Source of the DNA: Lysobacterales bacterium
Lineage (GTDB): Bacteria; Pseudomonadota; Gammaproteobacteria; Xanthomonadales; Rhodanobacteraceae
Direction of reading: 5' to 3'
Assembly (NCBI GenBank): GCA_013298265.1
Contig: JAAFHE010000255.1
Span: 1-6,224 of the forward strand
DNA length: 6,224 nucleotides
Shown: one piece after another, positions 1-6,074 of the stretch
How the letters are laid out: each line of letters begins with the position of its first letter
How positions within the stretch are numbered: position 1 is the first letter of the stretch
The notes under the pieces: model-generated
Database searches by the model: none
Seen by the model: the letters and a program-made list of their open reading frames with translations, nothing else
What the model was told of the DNA's origin: nothing
Program-made: the position numbers and the translations under genes

Positions 1-16
1 GACGCTCTTCCGATCT
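1..16. other. Illumina sequencing adapter remnant at contig end
   Basis: The first 16 bases, GACGCTCTTCCGATCT, are identical to the 3' end of the common Illumina TruSeq-type adapter; on the minus strand they read AGATCGGAAGAGCGTC, the usual read-through sequence. The MoeA frame is well conserved up to base 17 (…GADTVV). It then turns into RSEER, where MoeA proteins normally continue with a different conserved segment. I see this as untrimmed adapter, not organism DNA. The true genomic sequence starts at about base 17, give or take one base for the A-tail. Confidence 0.95.
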
Positions 17-382
17 GACGACCGTATCGGCGCCGCGCGGCAGGGGCGCCCCCGTCGTGATGCGCAGGCATTCGCACGAACCGACCGCCGCGTCGCGGCC
101 GTCGCCGGCGAATCGCGTACCGACCAGCACGAACGCGCGCTCCCCCGACGCCGGCAGATCCGCGCCACGCAGGGCGAAGCCATCCATCGCGGAATTGGCG
201 AATGCGGGCACGTCGATAGGCACGGTGACCGGCACGGCGAGGCTGCGGCCGAGCGCGTGTTCCAGGGTCACGCTTTCCCGCGGCAGCGCCCTCAGGCGCG
301 CGCGCGCAATCACGCGAGCGCGCGCCTGCGCCACGGGCAACAGATCCGGCACCGGTGCTGTCAGCGTGTCAGCTGAGCGCAT
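17..382 (-). CDS. moeA: Molybdopterin molybdenumtransferase MoeA, N-terminal part
   Basis: MoeA inserts molybdate into adenylylated molybdopterin in the cytoplasm, the late step of molybdenum cofactor synthesis. Only the first 122 codons are present, against roughly 400 in a full protein, because the contig ends. Visible family signatures are PVAQAR near residues 16-21, the NSAMDGFALR block at about 63-72 (NSAMDGYAVR in E. coli) and RITTGAPLPRGADTVV at 107-122. I chose the ATG at 382 because it lies inside the end of mobA and gives a 14-base overlap, as expected of translationally coupled genes. A GTG slightly downstream (codon 11) is less likely. The frame is intact to base 17, where adapter sequence takes over. 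Identification is firm; the true C-terminus is unseen. Confidence 0.9.
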
Positions 383-944
383 CGCGAAAATCCTCCGCAG
401 TATTCAGGTTGGCGAAGCGCGCAGGGCTGTCGCTGAAATCGACCTCGCGCAGGGCATGCCGATCCTGCCAGGCCCAGACCGACAACGTGGGATCGTCTCC
501 GGGCAATTTCACACGCGCACGCCGGTACAGCGCGAACAAGGGCTGGCGGCGTGCGCCGTCATGCGCGACCGCTATCGCCGCATCGCCGCGCTGCTGCCAC
601 AGGCGTGCAAGCAGGTCGCTACCCGGCACCGGACTGTCGACGGGGACTATCAGCAGCCACGGGCTGTCAACCTGTCGCACCGCAGTCGCTATGCCTTCGA
701 GCGGGCCGCGGTAGCCGGCACGGTGATCGCCACAGACTCGACCATAGCGCGCGTATTCGTCGGGATTGCGATTGGCCACGATGAGAAGGTCGTCGACCTG
801 CGTGGACAGCGCCTCGACGACGTGCTCGATCAACGCACGGCCACGCCAGTGCGCCAGGCCTTTGTCGACACCACCCAGACGCTGCGCCCGGCCGCCGGCC
901 AGGATGGCTGCTGTGATGGATTCGCCGCGGCCGCTAGCCCGCAT
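369..944 (-). CDS. mobA: Molybdenum cofactor guanylyltransferase MobA
   Basis: MobA transfers GMP from GTP to molybdenum cofactor, making the guanine dinucleotide form used by DMSO-reductase-family enzymes. The 191-residue protein has the usual length. It shows the nucleotide-binding signature LAGGRAQRLGGVDKG at residues 15-29, ANRNPDEY at 57-64, GPLEG at 80-84, the metal-site motif PVDSP at 101-105 (CDTP in E. coli, aspartate kept) and FANLNTAED at 177-185. The start is unusual. The ATG at 944-942 lies within the left arm of the inverted-repeat element at 935-1116, an in-frame TGA sits two codons upstream (950-948), and no ATG, GTG or TTG lies between that ATG and the conserved core. The ribosome binding site there is weak (CGGGCG, six bases before ATG). 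The first three residues (MRA) are thus element-derived. The gene overlaps moeA by 14 bases. Confidence 0.93.
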   Translation of the reverse strand: MRASGRGESITAAILAGGRAQRLGGVDKGLAHWRGRALIEHVVEALSTQVDDLLIVANRNPDEYARYGRVCGDHRAGYRGPLEGIATAVRQVDSPWLLIVPVDSPVPGSDLLARLWQQRGDAAIAVAHDGARRQPLFALYRRARVKLPGDDPTLSVWAWQDRHALREVDFSDSPARFANLNTAEDFRDALS

Positions 945-951
945 TTCTCAC
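935..951 (+). repeat. Left terminal inverted repeat, carrying the mobA start
   Basis: This is the 17-base perfect arm matching 1100-1116 in reverse complement. Read on the minus strand it is GTGAGAAATGCGGGCTA, and its ATG is the start codon of mobA. Confidence 0.9.
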
Positions 952-1099
952 GCCCGTTCGTAGCGAGGCCGTCGAGAGGCCGCCCTGACGCGCGCGCGGA
1001 CTTCAGTGACGGCGAAGGCGTAGCCGACACTACGTCGAGCCGACACGAGGGAGCAGCGCACGTCAGGGCGAGCGTATCGGCGGCCGCAGTAGAAGGGAG

Positions 1100-1116
1100 G
1101 TGAGAAATGCGGGCTA
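1100..1116 (-). repeat. Right terminal inverted repeat with outward SD and ATG
   Basis: This perfect partner of 935-951 ends 16 bases beyond the der stop codon. Reading outward on the plus strand, the element shows GGGAGG (1095-1100), a six-base gap, then ATG (1107-1109), which is a near-ideal ribosome binding site plus start. Here it points into the antisense of der and opens only a 62-codon shadow frame. The left end has the same layout with a degraded GGGCG. Confidence 0.85.
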
Positions 1117-1132
1117 ACGTTCACGGCATTCG

Positions 1133-2527
1133 TCAGCGCTTCTTGGCGTTGCGGATCATTCGCTGGCGTTTGCGCTGCTGGCCTTCGGTCAGCTCGTTCT
1201 TGCGGCCGGCGAACGGGTTTTCGCCATCGCGGAATTCCAGCCGCAGCGGCGTACCGACGAGCTTGAAGCGCTTGCGGAAGAAGTTTTCGAGATAGCGCCG
1301 GTAGCTGTCGGCCAGGTGCTTGGTGCGCGAGCCGTGGATGACGATGGTCGGCGGGTTCGTGCCGCCCGGATGCGCGTAGCGCAGCTTGGGCGCATGGCCG
1401 CGCACGAGCGGCGGCTGGTAGCCCTCGTAGGCGGCTTCCACGGCCTTGTTGAGTTCGGACGAATTGAACTGGCGCGTCGCCGAAGCATGAGCGCGGTCGA
1501 TCGCCTTCATGAGCTCGCGCAGTCCCGAACCATGCTTGGCCGAGATGAAGACGCGCTCGGCCCAGGCGACGAAATCCAGGCGCCGCTCCAGCGATTTCTC
1601 GCACTGTTCGCGCGAGTACTGGGTCTGGTTGTCCCATTTGTTGGCGACGACGACGAGCGCGCGCGACTCATTGAGAACGTGGCCGATCAGGGTCGCGTCC
1701 TGGTCCGACACGCCTTCGCCCGCATCGAGCATCATCACCACGACCTGGGCCGCGGCGATCGACTGCAGGGTCTTGATGACGCTGAATTTTTCGACCACTT
1801 CTTCAACGCGTGCGCGGCGCCGCACGCCGGCCGTGTCAATCAGGGTGTATTTTTTGCCATCGCGCACGATGGGCACACGGATGGAGTCGCGCGTGGTTCC
1901 GGCGATGTCGGACACGACGAGGCGATCTTCGCCGAGCAGGCGATTGATCAGCGTCGACTTGCCGACATTCGGCCGCCCCACGATGGCGACGCGAATGCCC
2001 AGATCCGCATCGGACGCGTCATCCGCTTCCTCATCGGCGGGTAGCAGCGGCTCGATCTCTTCGATCAGGTCATCCACACCTCGCCCGTGCGACGCCGCCA
2101 ACGGCACCAGCGTGCTCAGGCCCAGCGCGGCGAAGTCAGCCATGCTGTTGAGCTCGTCGAGCCCGTCGGTCTTGTTGACGCCGACGATGATGGGCTTGCC
2201 GTGCTTGCGCAGGTCAGCCAGGATCTCGCGATCCAGCGCCATGAGGCCAGCGCGCGCGTCGGTCACGAACACGACGACGGCGGCTTCGCCGACAGCCAGT
2301 TGCACCTGCTTCGCAGTCAGCCCGTCGATGCCGTCGTCTTCACCGGACAACCCGCCGGTGTCCACGACCACGAAGGGACGCCCGCCGAGCCGGCAGATGC
2401 CGTAGTGGCGGTCGCGGGTCAGGCCGGGCTGGTCGGCGACGAGCGCATCGCGCGTACGCGTGAGCACATTGAACAATGTCGACTTTCCGACATTGGGACG
2501 ACCAACCAGAGCAACGACGGGCAACAT
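1133..2527 (-). CDS. der: Ribosome assembly GTPase Der (EngA)
   Basis: Der is an essential cytoplasmic GTPase with two tandem G domains that acts in maturation of the 50S ribosomal subunit. From the ATG at 2527 the protein has 464 residues, close to the E. coli protein (490). Domain 1 has GRPNVGKST at 9-17, DTGG at 56-59 and NKTD at 118-121. An acidic linker (DEEADDASD) follows at about 165-173. Domain 2 has GRPNVGKST at 184-192, TT at 211-212, DTAG at 231-234, NKWD at 296-299 and SAK at 329-331. A KH-like C-terminal domain (about 350-445, with [14 protein letters not shown]) ends in a basic tail. I preferred ATG 2527 ([17 protein letters not shown], as in known Der proteins) over an in-frame TTG at 2557. 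AGG lies about eight bases upstream. It is separated from bamB by 343 bp, so it may have its own promoter. Confidence 0.97.
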   Translation of the reverse strand: MLPVVALVGRPNVGKSTLFNVLTRTRDALVADQPGLTRDRHYGICRLGGRPFVVVDTGGLSGEDDGIDGLTAKQVQLAVGEAAVVVFVTDARAGLMALDREILADLRKHGKPIIVGVNKTDGLDELNSMADFAALGLSTLVPLAASHGRGVDDLIEEIEPLLPADEEADDASDADLGIRVAIVGRPNVGKSTLINRLLGEDRLVVSDIAGTTRDSIRVPIVRDGKKYTLIDTAGVRRRARVEEVVEKFSVIKTLQSIAAAQVVVMMLDAGEGVSDQDATLIGHVLNESRALVVVANKWDNQTQYSREQCEKSLERRLDFVAWAERVFISAKHGSGLRELMKAIDRAHASATRQFNSSELNKAVEAAYEGYQPPLVRGHAPKLRYAHPGGTNPPTIVIHGSRTKHLADSYRRYLENFFRKRFKLVGTPLRLEFRDGENPFAGRKNELTEGQQRKRQRMIRNAKKR

Positions 2528-2581
2528 GCGCGGAACCTGCTGAGTCGGGCGCTGCAACCGTGCGGCACCCGGTGGAAGAGA

Positions 2582-2621
2582 ACAGTCGGTGCATCGCCCG
2601 AACGCGGGAATGCACCGCTGT
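2582..2621 (-). other. Stem-loop in the der leader
   Basis: GGTGCAT (2588-2594) pairs exactly with ATGCACC (2610-2616). An inner CCCG/CGGG stem (2597-2600 with 2605-2608) closes a four-base loop, and an outer ACAG/CTGT pair (2582-2585 with 2618-2621) lies beyond a small bulge. It sits about 55 bases before the der start. On the minus strand it is followed by TTCTCTTCC, which is pyrimidine-rich but not a clean T tract. It could be a terminator, an attenuator or a leader structure. Confidence 0.45.
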
Positions 2622-2689
2622 CAGCCGGACCTGCTACCTCGGCGGCCGCACACGGATGAACCGGGCAACCGCTGGAACATTGCTGCACC

Positions 2690-2709
2690 GGCGCCGCAGC
2701 CGCGGCGCC
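2690..2709. other. Perfect 8-bp GC stem-loop with 4-base loop
   Basis: GGCGCCGC (2690-2697) and GCGGCGCC (2702-2709) are exact reverse complements around a four-base loop. No T tract follows on either strand, so it is not a classic terminator. In a GC-rich genome such a hairpin could arise by chance more easily than the others in this region. Confidence 0.4.
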
Positions 2710-2791
2710 AGCTTGAACAGATCGTTGAGGAAAGAATTGAAACCCTCTCTCGATCGAATGACGCAAGCGGAGCAGGCCGGCGTTCTACCAG

Positions 2792-2815
2792 GCTCGATCG
2801 TTTACCCGATCAAGC
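2792..2815 (-). other. Stem-loop 3 of a cluster downstream of bamB
   Basis: GCTCGATCG (2792-2800) and CGATCAAGC (2807-2815) form a nine-base-pair stem with a six-base loop. The one mismatch in the plus strand becomes a G-U wobble in minus-strand RNA, which suggests the structure belongs to the bamB-der transcript. Confidence 0.5.
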
Positions 2816-2820
2816 TTCGC

Positions 2821-2840
2821 GCGATCCTTCCATGGATCGC
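2821..2840 (-). other. Stem-loop 2 of a cluster downstream of bamB
   Basis: GCGATCC (2821-2827) and GGATCGC (2834-2840) are perfect complements around a six-base loop. It directly abuts the stem-loop at 2841-2871 with no spacer base, and lies five bases from the next one. Confidence 0.5.
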
Positions 2841-2871
2841 ACCGGCAGGCCGTTCTCGACAGCCTGCCGGT
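2841..2871 (-). terminator. Strong stem-loop at the bamB stop codon, possible terminator
   Basis: ACCGGCAGGC (2841-2850) and GCCTGCCGGT (2862-2871) give a perfect 10-bp stem with an 11-base loop. The last base of the bamB stop codon is the first base of the stem. No T tract follows on the minus strand, so an intrinsic terminator is not supported in its classic form. It may instead protect the 3' end of the yfgM-bamB mRNA or weaken read-through into der. Confidence 0.45.
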
Positions 2872-4040
2872 CAGAGCTGGGCGCGGTAAGCGCCGAGTTC
2901 ACCCTTCACGTCGACCACGTAGACCGTGTCGCCGATCACAACCGGCGTGGCGCGGATGGCATTCTTGGAAAGGCGCTCGCGCGCGGCTTCCTTGCCGTCG
3001 GAGATCGCGAGCCAGTGCACGTAGCCTTCGAGGTCGCCGACGATGACGTAGTCGCCCTGCACCGCCGGACCGCTGAGCCAGCGGTACTGCAGCGCATCCT
3101 GCTTCCACATCGACGCACCGCTGGTGCGGTCCAGCGCCCACACCTGGGACTGGTCGTCGACGGCATAGACCTGACTCGCCGAAACGTCCACATTGGTATA
3201 GCTGGACAATTGCCGATTCCAGATCTGGCGGCCGCTGGCCAGGTGCAATGCCACGACCTGACCGTGGTAGGCGGCGGCGTAGATCACATCACCGTCGATC
3301 TTCAGATCGCCGTCGATGTCGTTGAGACGCTCGACTTCGGTACGCCCTTCGACGGTCGCCAGCGTCTGCTCCCACGCCGACGCGCCGTCGCTGGCGCGCA
3401 GCGCCATGACCTTGCCGGCGTCGGTCGCGTTGATCACAAGATCGCCCGCCACGCGCGGACTCGCACTACCGCGCAGCGACAGGAGCGGCACGGTGGCGCG
3501 GTCGTTGACCCAGCGCTGCTTGCCGTCGTTCGTGTCGAACGCGAAGACGCGGCCGTCGTTGCTGCGTACGAAGACCAGGCTGCCGTCGATGGCCGGCGCG
3601 CTGACCACTTCCGCGCTGACCCGCGCGCGCCAGCGTTCGCCGCCATTGGCGGCATCCAGCGCGAGCACATCACCATCCATGCCGCCGACGACGAGCAGGC
3701 CCTCACCCACGCCAGGTCCGCCGGCCAGCTTCAGTTTGACGTCACGATTCCAGCGCACCTTGCCACTGGCCGCATCGATCGCCGTGACTTCGCCGTCGAC
3801 GCCGAGGGTATAGAGCGTGCCGTCGCGCAGTGCCGGCGTGATGCGTATGCCGGACTTCGCCGCGCCTTTGCCGATACCACGGCTCCAGATTTCCTTGACC
3901 GCGAGGGTCGGCGCCAGATCGACAAGTTCCTTCGGCTGGGTGATGTTTTCGCGCTTGGTCGAATTGCCCTTGAACCAGCCGCAACCACCCAGCAGCGCGA
4001 GTGTGGCCAGGCCGCTCAGCAGGTAGATCGACTTCTTCAT
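2871..4040 (-). CDS. bamB: Outer membrane assembly lipoprotein BamB
   Basis: BamB is the beta-propeller lipoprotein of the BAM complex; it binds BamA and helps fold beta-barrel proteins into the outer membrane. The 389-residue protein matches the E. coli length (392). It opens with MKK, a hydrophobic stretch and the lipobox LGGC with Cys20. Glycine at +2 fits transport to the outer membrane. Repeated PQQ/WD-like blades follow, with G-x-V-x-A-x-D-x-x-x-G-x-x-x-W patterns at about 83-97, 123-137, 163-177, 259-274 and 298-312. LSLRG at 187-191 and RLNDID at 238-243 correspond to the segments implicated in BamA binding in E. coli. GDLEGYVHWL (335-344) is also family-typical. It overlaps yfgM by four bases (ATGA), so translation is probably coupled. 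The stop codon runs straight into a 10-bp stem-loop. Confidence 0.96.
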   Translation of the reverse strand: MKKSIYLLSGLATLALLGGCGWFKGNSTKRENITQPKELVDLAPTLAVKEIWSRGIGKGAAKSGIRITPALRDGTLYTLGVDGEVTAIDAASGKVRWNRDVKLKLAGGPGVGEGLLVVGGMDGDVLALDAANGGERWRARVSAEVVSAPAIDGSLVFVRSNDGRVFAFDTNDGKQRWVNDRATVPLLSLRGSASPRVAGDLVINATDAGKVMALRASDGASAWEQTLATVEGRTEVERLNDIDGDLKIDGDVIYAAAYHGQVVALHLASGRQIWNRQLSSYTNVDVSASQVYAVDDQSQVWALDRTSGASMWKQDALQYRWLSGPAVQGDYVIVGDLEGYVHWLAISDGKEAARERLSKNAIRATPVVIGDTVYVVDVKGELGAYRAQL

Positions 4041-4729
4041 GAGCTCTGCTTCTCCGCGGCGGCCGGGGCCGGCGTGGCGGCGGTGCTGCTGCCGATGTCG
4101 TCGCGCTTCATCTCCAGCGCCTGGCGATTCGGAGCCGAGCTATCCAGGGCGTCGAGCGATTCCTGATAGGCCATGCGCGCTTCGTCGCGCTTGCCCTGTG
4201 AAAGAAGAATGTCGCCGCGCAATTCGGCGATGGCCGAGGCGTAGCCTTCAACCGGAAGGCTGCCGATGAGACTCAGTGCTTCGGCAGCCTTGTCGGCACC
4301 GAGTTTGACGCGCGCGAGGTTCTGGCCGGCAAGGCTCTTGATCGTGTCGTCGCCGGCGTGGTCGTAGGCCCACTGCAGCGACTGTTCGGCCGTGGCCATG
4401 TCCTTGCGCACGATCGCGCCTTCCGCCCAGCGCATGGCCGCCAGTGCGGCGTAGGCACTGTCGGCGTGCTCTTTCTGTATGCGGTCGAGGGTCGCCTTGG
4501 CGGCTTCATCGTTCTTCGCGCCGACCGCGGCGCCGAAACTCAGGAATTCCCCGGCGGCGAGTGCTTTCTGCCGTGCCTGGTGCCCCTGCCACTGGAAGTA
4601 GCCGAAGATGACCAGCAGGCCCAACCCGATGCCTACGAAGATGGAGGCAACGTTGTCGCGCATCCACTTGCGCACGAGTTCGCTTTGTTCGTGTTCGTCG
4701 AGGTGATCGAAAGCCATGTCGTAATCCAT
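4037..4729 (-). CDS. yfgM: YfgM-like membrane-anchored TPR protein
   Basis: This 230-residue protein belongs to the YfgM / TPR-like family (PF09976 type). In E. coli YfgM is an inner-membrane periplasmic chaperone-network protein that associates with the SecYEG-PpiD translocon. Visible here are an acidic cytoplasmic N-terminus (residues 1-24), one transmembrane segment at about 28-46 (ASIFVGIGLGLLVIFGYFQ), then an alanine-rich helical region with TPR character (about 60-205) and a short Ala/Pro tail (213-226). The position directly before bamB is the conserved neighbourhood of the family. The ATG at 4729 is preferred, although its ribosome binding site is weak (AAG about nine bases upstream); Met5 is an alternative. 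The stop overlaps the bamB start by four bases. It probably acts with BamB in envelope protein biogenesis, but that is inferred. Confidence 0.9.
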   Translation of the reverse strand: MDYDMAFDHLDEHEQSELVRKWMRDNVASIFVGIGLGLLVIFGYFQWQGHQARQKALAAGEFLSFGAAVGAKNDEAAKATLDRIQKEHADSAYAALAAMRWAEGAIVRKDMATAEQSLQWAYDHAGDDTIKSLAGQNLARVKLGADKAAEALSLIGSLPVEGYASAIAELRGDILLSQGKRDEARMAYQESLDALDSSAPNRQALEMKRDDIGSSTAATPAPAAAEKQSS

Positions 4730-4766
4730 GTTGCGCTTGCCACAGCGAGCAGGCGGTTTTCAAGAG

Positions 4767-4809
4767 GTGTGTCGGCGCACCACGCCAGCGGCAGCAAGGG
4801 CCGACACAC
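4767..4809. other. 10-bp inverted repeat upstream of yfgM
   Basis: GTGTGTCGGC (4767-4776) is the exact reverse complement of 4800-4809, with a 23-base loop. It begins 38 bases before the yfgM start on the minus strand. No T tract follows on either side. It could be a leader hairpin or an operator for a dimeric regulator; the sequence does not say which. Confidence 0.4.
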
Positions 4810-4874
4810 AGCGGCTGCCGCTACACGGCATCGGACAGGATGCCGGCGCGCGGGGCGCCGTAGAGTAACAGGAA

Positions 4875-4898
4875 GCACACGCGGTGCACCCGGTGTGC
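4875..4898 (-). terminator. Possible weak terminator stem-loop after rodZ
   Basis: GCACAC (4875-4880) pairs with GTGTGC (4893-4898) around GGTGCACC (4883-4890), itself a perfect palindrome. On the minus strand it follows the rodZ stop by about 21 bases, and TTCCTGTTACTCT comes next, a loosely T-rich stretch. The stem is short, so a terminator is only a guess. A smaller 6-bp stem (CGGCAT 4826-4831 with ATGCCG 4840-4845) lies further on. Confidence 0.28.
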
Positions 4899-4919
4899 CT
4901 ACCGCGCTGCGACTGCGAT

Positions 4920-6074
4920 TCAGTTATCGCCGGCGCCGCCGGGATTGGTCGCAACGCCAGCGATGAGTTTGAGGTGCGCTACGGCGGCACGCCGGTACGG
5001 AGCCAGGTCGACAGCCTTGCCATCGACCTGCAGTTGCGCATTGGTCGAGTTGCCCAGACGCACGGTAACCGGCTGGCCGACCGTATAGGTCTTGCTGCTG
5101 CCGGCGGCCAGCAGACCGAATTCGACGCGCTGGCCGTCCGCACCGATCAGCTCGACCCAGCTCGCCTCCTTCAGACGCAAGTTGATTTCGTAGCTGCCGG
5201 CCGGGACAGCAGACACCGCTTCGGGCGCTGCCTCGTGCTTGATCGCCGGCACCATCGACGCCATCAGCGGCAGCTCGGCAGGCGCCGCGGAAGCCGACGG
5301 AGCGGGCACCACCGGAACGGACTGCGCGATCGAGGGCCCATCCGTACCGGTAGCTGTCGTCATCGACGCCGGCTGTTGCAGCGCTTCCAGCGGCAGGGAC
5401 TGCTCCAGCGAAGATACGCGAGCCAAGTTCTGGTCGAGACCGCCATGGGTCGCGAGCCAGACCGCCGGCGCGACGATGAGGCCAGTCAGTATGACGTAGA
5501 CGGTCGGTACCGAATAGCGCTGGAACAGGTAGCGCGAGTGAGAGATGCGTCCCGTCGCGACCAGAGTCGGCGGCGCAGCGTTGCGCTCGCGCACATGGGT
5601 ATCCACGGCCTGCAGCGGAATATCGAGCAGACGCGCGTAGCTGGACAGATACCCGCGCACATAGACGTCGTGTTCGATGCGCGAGAAATCATCCTTCTCG
5701 AGCATGGTCACGACACGCTTCGGCAGGCGCATTCGGGCGCAGACATCCTCCAGACTCCAGCCGCGCCGCTCGCGGGCGGCCCGCAGGCGATGGCCCAAGC
5801 CAGGTTCAGGCTGTGCCTCCGGAGGCAGGACGAACAGCTCACGCCCCGTGTCGGCGACCACAGGGGCCGGATTCGTGGAAGCGTCCATGTCGGGTGCTTC
5901 GGCGTTGTCCATGGCCGCTGCGGTGTGATTGTCGTCGTGTGGGTTGGTCATCGTCTGCGCTGCGGAGGCGAGTTCGAGGGGAATCGGATCATTGAACAGG
6001 GGAATAGCGGAATTCGTCGCTGGCGCCGCCGCAACGTCGACGCCAGAGTGCGAACGTTTTTGCCTGTATTTCAT
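4920..6074 (-). CDS. rodZ: RodZ-like HTH / transmembrane / DUF4115 cell-shape protein
   Basis: RodZ links the MreB cytoskeleton to the elongation machinery at the inner membrane. The 384-residue protein has a Cro/C1-like HTH at about residues 92-155 (GLGHRLRAARERRGWSLEDV, later FSRIEHDVYVRGYLSSYARLL), one transmembrane helix at about 188-208, an Ala/Pro-rich periplasmic linker (about 230-290) and a DUF4115-type C-terminal domain (about 294-372, with SWVELIGADGQRVEFGLL). I kept the ATG at 6074 because it overlaps the pilF stop as ATGA, which implies coupled translation. This gives an N-terminal extension of about 91 residues before the HTH, much longer than in E. coli RodZ (337 aa in total). 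The in-frame ATG at 5951 would yield 343 residues and is a real alternative. ispG and hisS, which follow rodZ in E. coli, are absent here. Confidence 0.88.
   Translation of the reverse strand: MKYRQKRSHSGVDVAAAPATNSAIPLFNDPIPLELASAAQTMTNPHDDNHTAAAMDNAEAPDMDASTNPAPVVADTGRELFVLPPEAQPEPGLGHRLRAARERRGWSLEDVCARMRLPKRVVTMLEKDDFSRIEHDVYVRGYLSSYARLLDIPLQAVDTHVRERNAAPPTLVATGRISHSRYLFQRYSVPTVYVILTGLIVAPAVWLATHGGLDQNLARVSSLEQSLPLEALQQPASMTTATGTDGPSIAQSVPVVPAPSASAAPAELPLMASMVPAIKHEAAPEAVSAVPAGSYEINLRLKEASWVELIGADGQRVEFGLLAAGSSKTYTVGQPVTVRLGNSTNAQLQVDGKAVDLAPYRRAAVAHLKLIAGVATNPGGAGDN

Larger units (their letters stand above)
935..1116. mobile_element. 182-bp palindromic MITE-like inverted-repeat element
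   Basis: Bases 935-951 (TAGCCCGCATTTCTCAC) are the exact reverse complement of 1100-1116. Inside, 981-990 (CGCCCTGACG) pairs perfectly with 1061-1070, and the match runs to 981-995/1056-1070 with one mismatch. Both pairs share the same centre, 1025.5, so this is one long imperfect palindrome rather than chance repeats. The stretches between them match only with gaps. Near the centre, AGCCGACAC occurs twice (1022-1030 and 1038-1046). Both ends finish in TA, compatible with a TA target duplication around 15-bp repeats (GCCCGCATTTCTCAC). No transposase is encoded, so a non-autonomous element is inferred. Only one copy is in the window, so mobility is unproven; a large intergenic RNA hairpin is the alternative. 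Confidence 0.75.
2528..2870. other. 343-bp bamB-der intergenic region, rich in stem-loops
   Basis: I see no convincing gene on either strand in this stretch; open frames here do not resemble a known protein and lack good ribosome binding sites. It does hold five clear stem-loops (2582-2621, 2690-2709, 2792-2815, 2821-2840 and 2841-2871), reported separately. I could not pick out a convincing -35/-10 promoter for der by eye. The region would form the 3' end of the bamB transcript and the 5' leader of der. Confidence 0.7.

Noticed and set aside
927..938. GCGGCCGCTAGC looks like a NotI-NheI cloning polylinker
   Set aside because: It is in frame within mobA and the element end, and GCGGCCGC also occurs at 1080-1087 and near 2642-2649, so it is ordinary for this GC-rich DNA.
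57..1103. A 348-codon open frame on the plus strand
   Set aside because: It runs antisense to moeA, mobA and the palindromic element, its translation is Arg/Ala-rich without any family motif, and the minus-strand frames encode clear MobA and MoeA. It is a high-GC shadow.
1107..1295. A 62-codon plus-strand frame with a near-ideal SD and ATG at the element end
   Set aside because: It is antisense to the der C-terminus and has no protein-like features. The start signal is notable, but the product is probably meaningless.
948..1637. A 229-codon minus-strand frame overlapping the 3' half of der
   Set aside because: Most of it is a shifted frame of der. Its last part, from the GTG at 1124 to the TGA at 948, matters only as the former mobA frame read through the element; the translation itself looks non-functional.
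2419..2766. A possible small gene on the minus strand in the bamB-der spacer
   Set aside because: It starts with TTG, has no convincing ribosome binding site, runs out of frame into der, and its translation is low in information.
2589..4166. A 525-codon open frame on the plus strand
   Set aside because: It covers bamB in antisense. Stop codons are rare in antisense frames of GC-rich genes, and the translation shows only His/Arg/Asp-rich sequence with no recognisable domain.
4730..4919. A promoter for yfgM in the rodZ-yfgM gap
   Set aside because: I could not find a -35/-10 pair with acceptable match and spacing by eye; a promoter may exist but is not supported.
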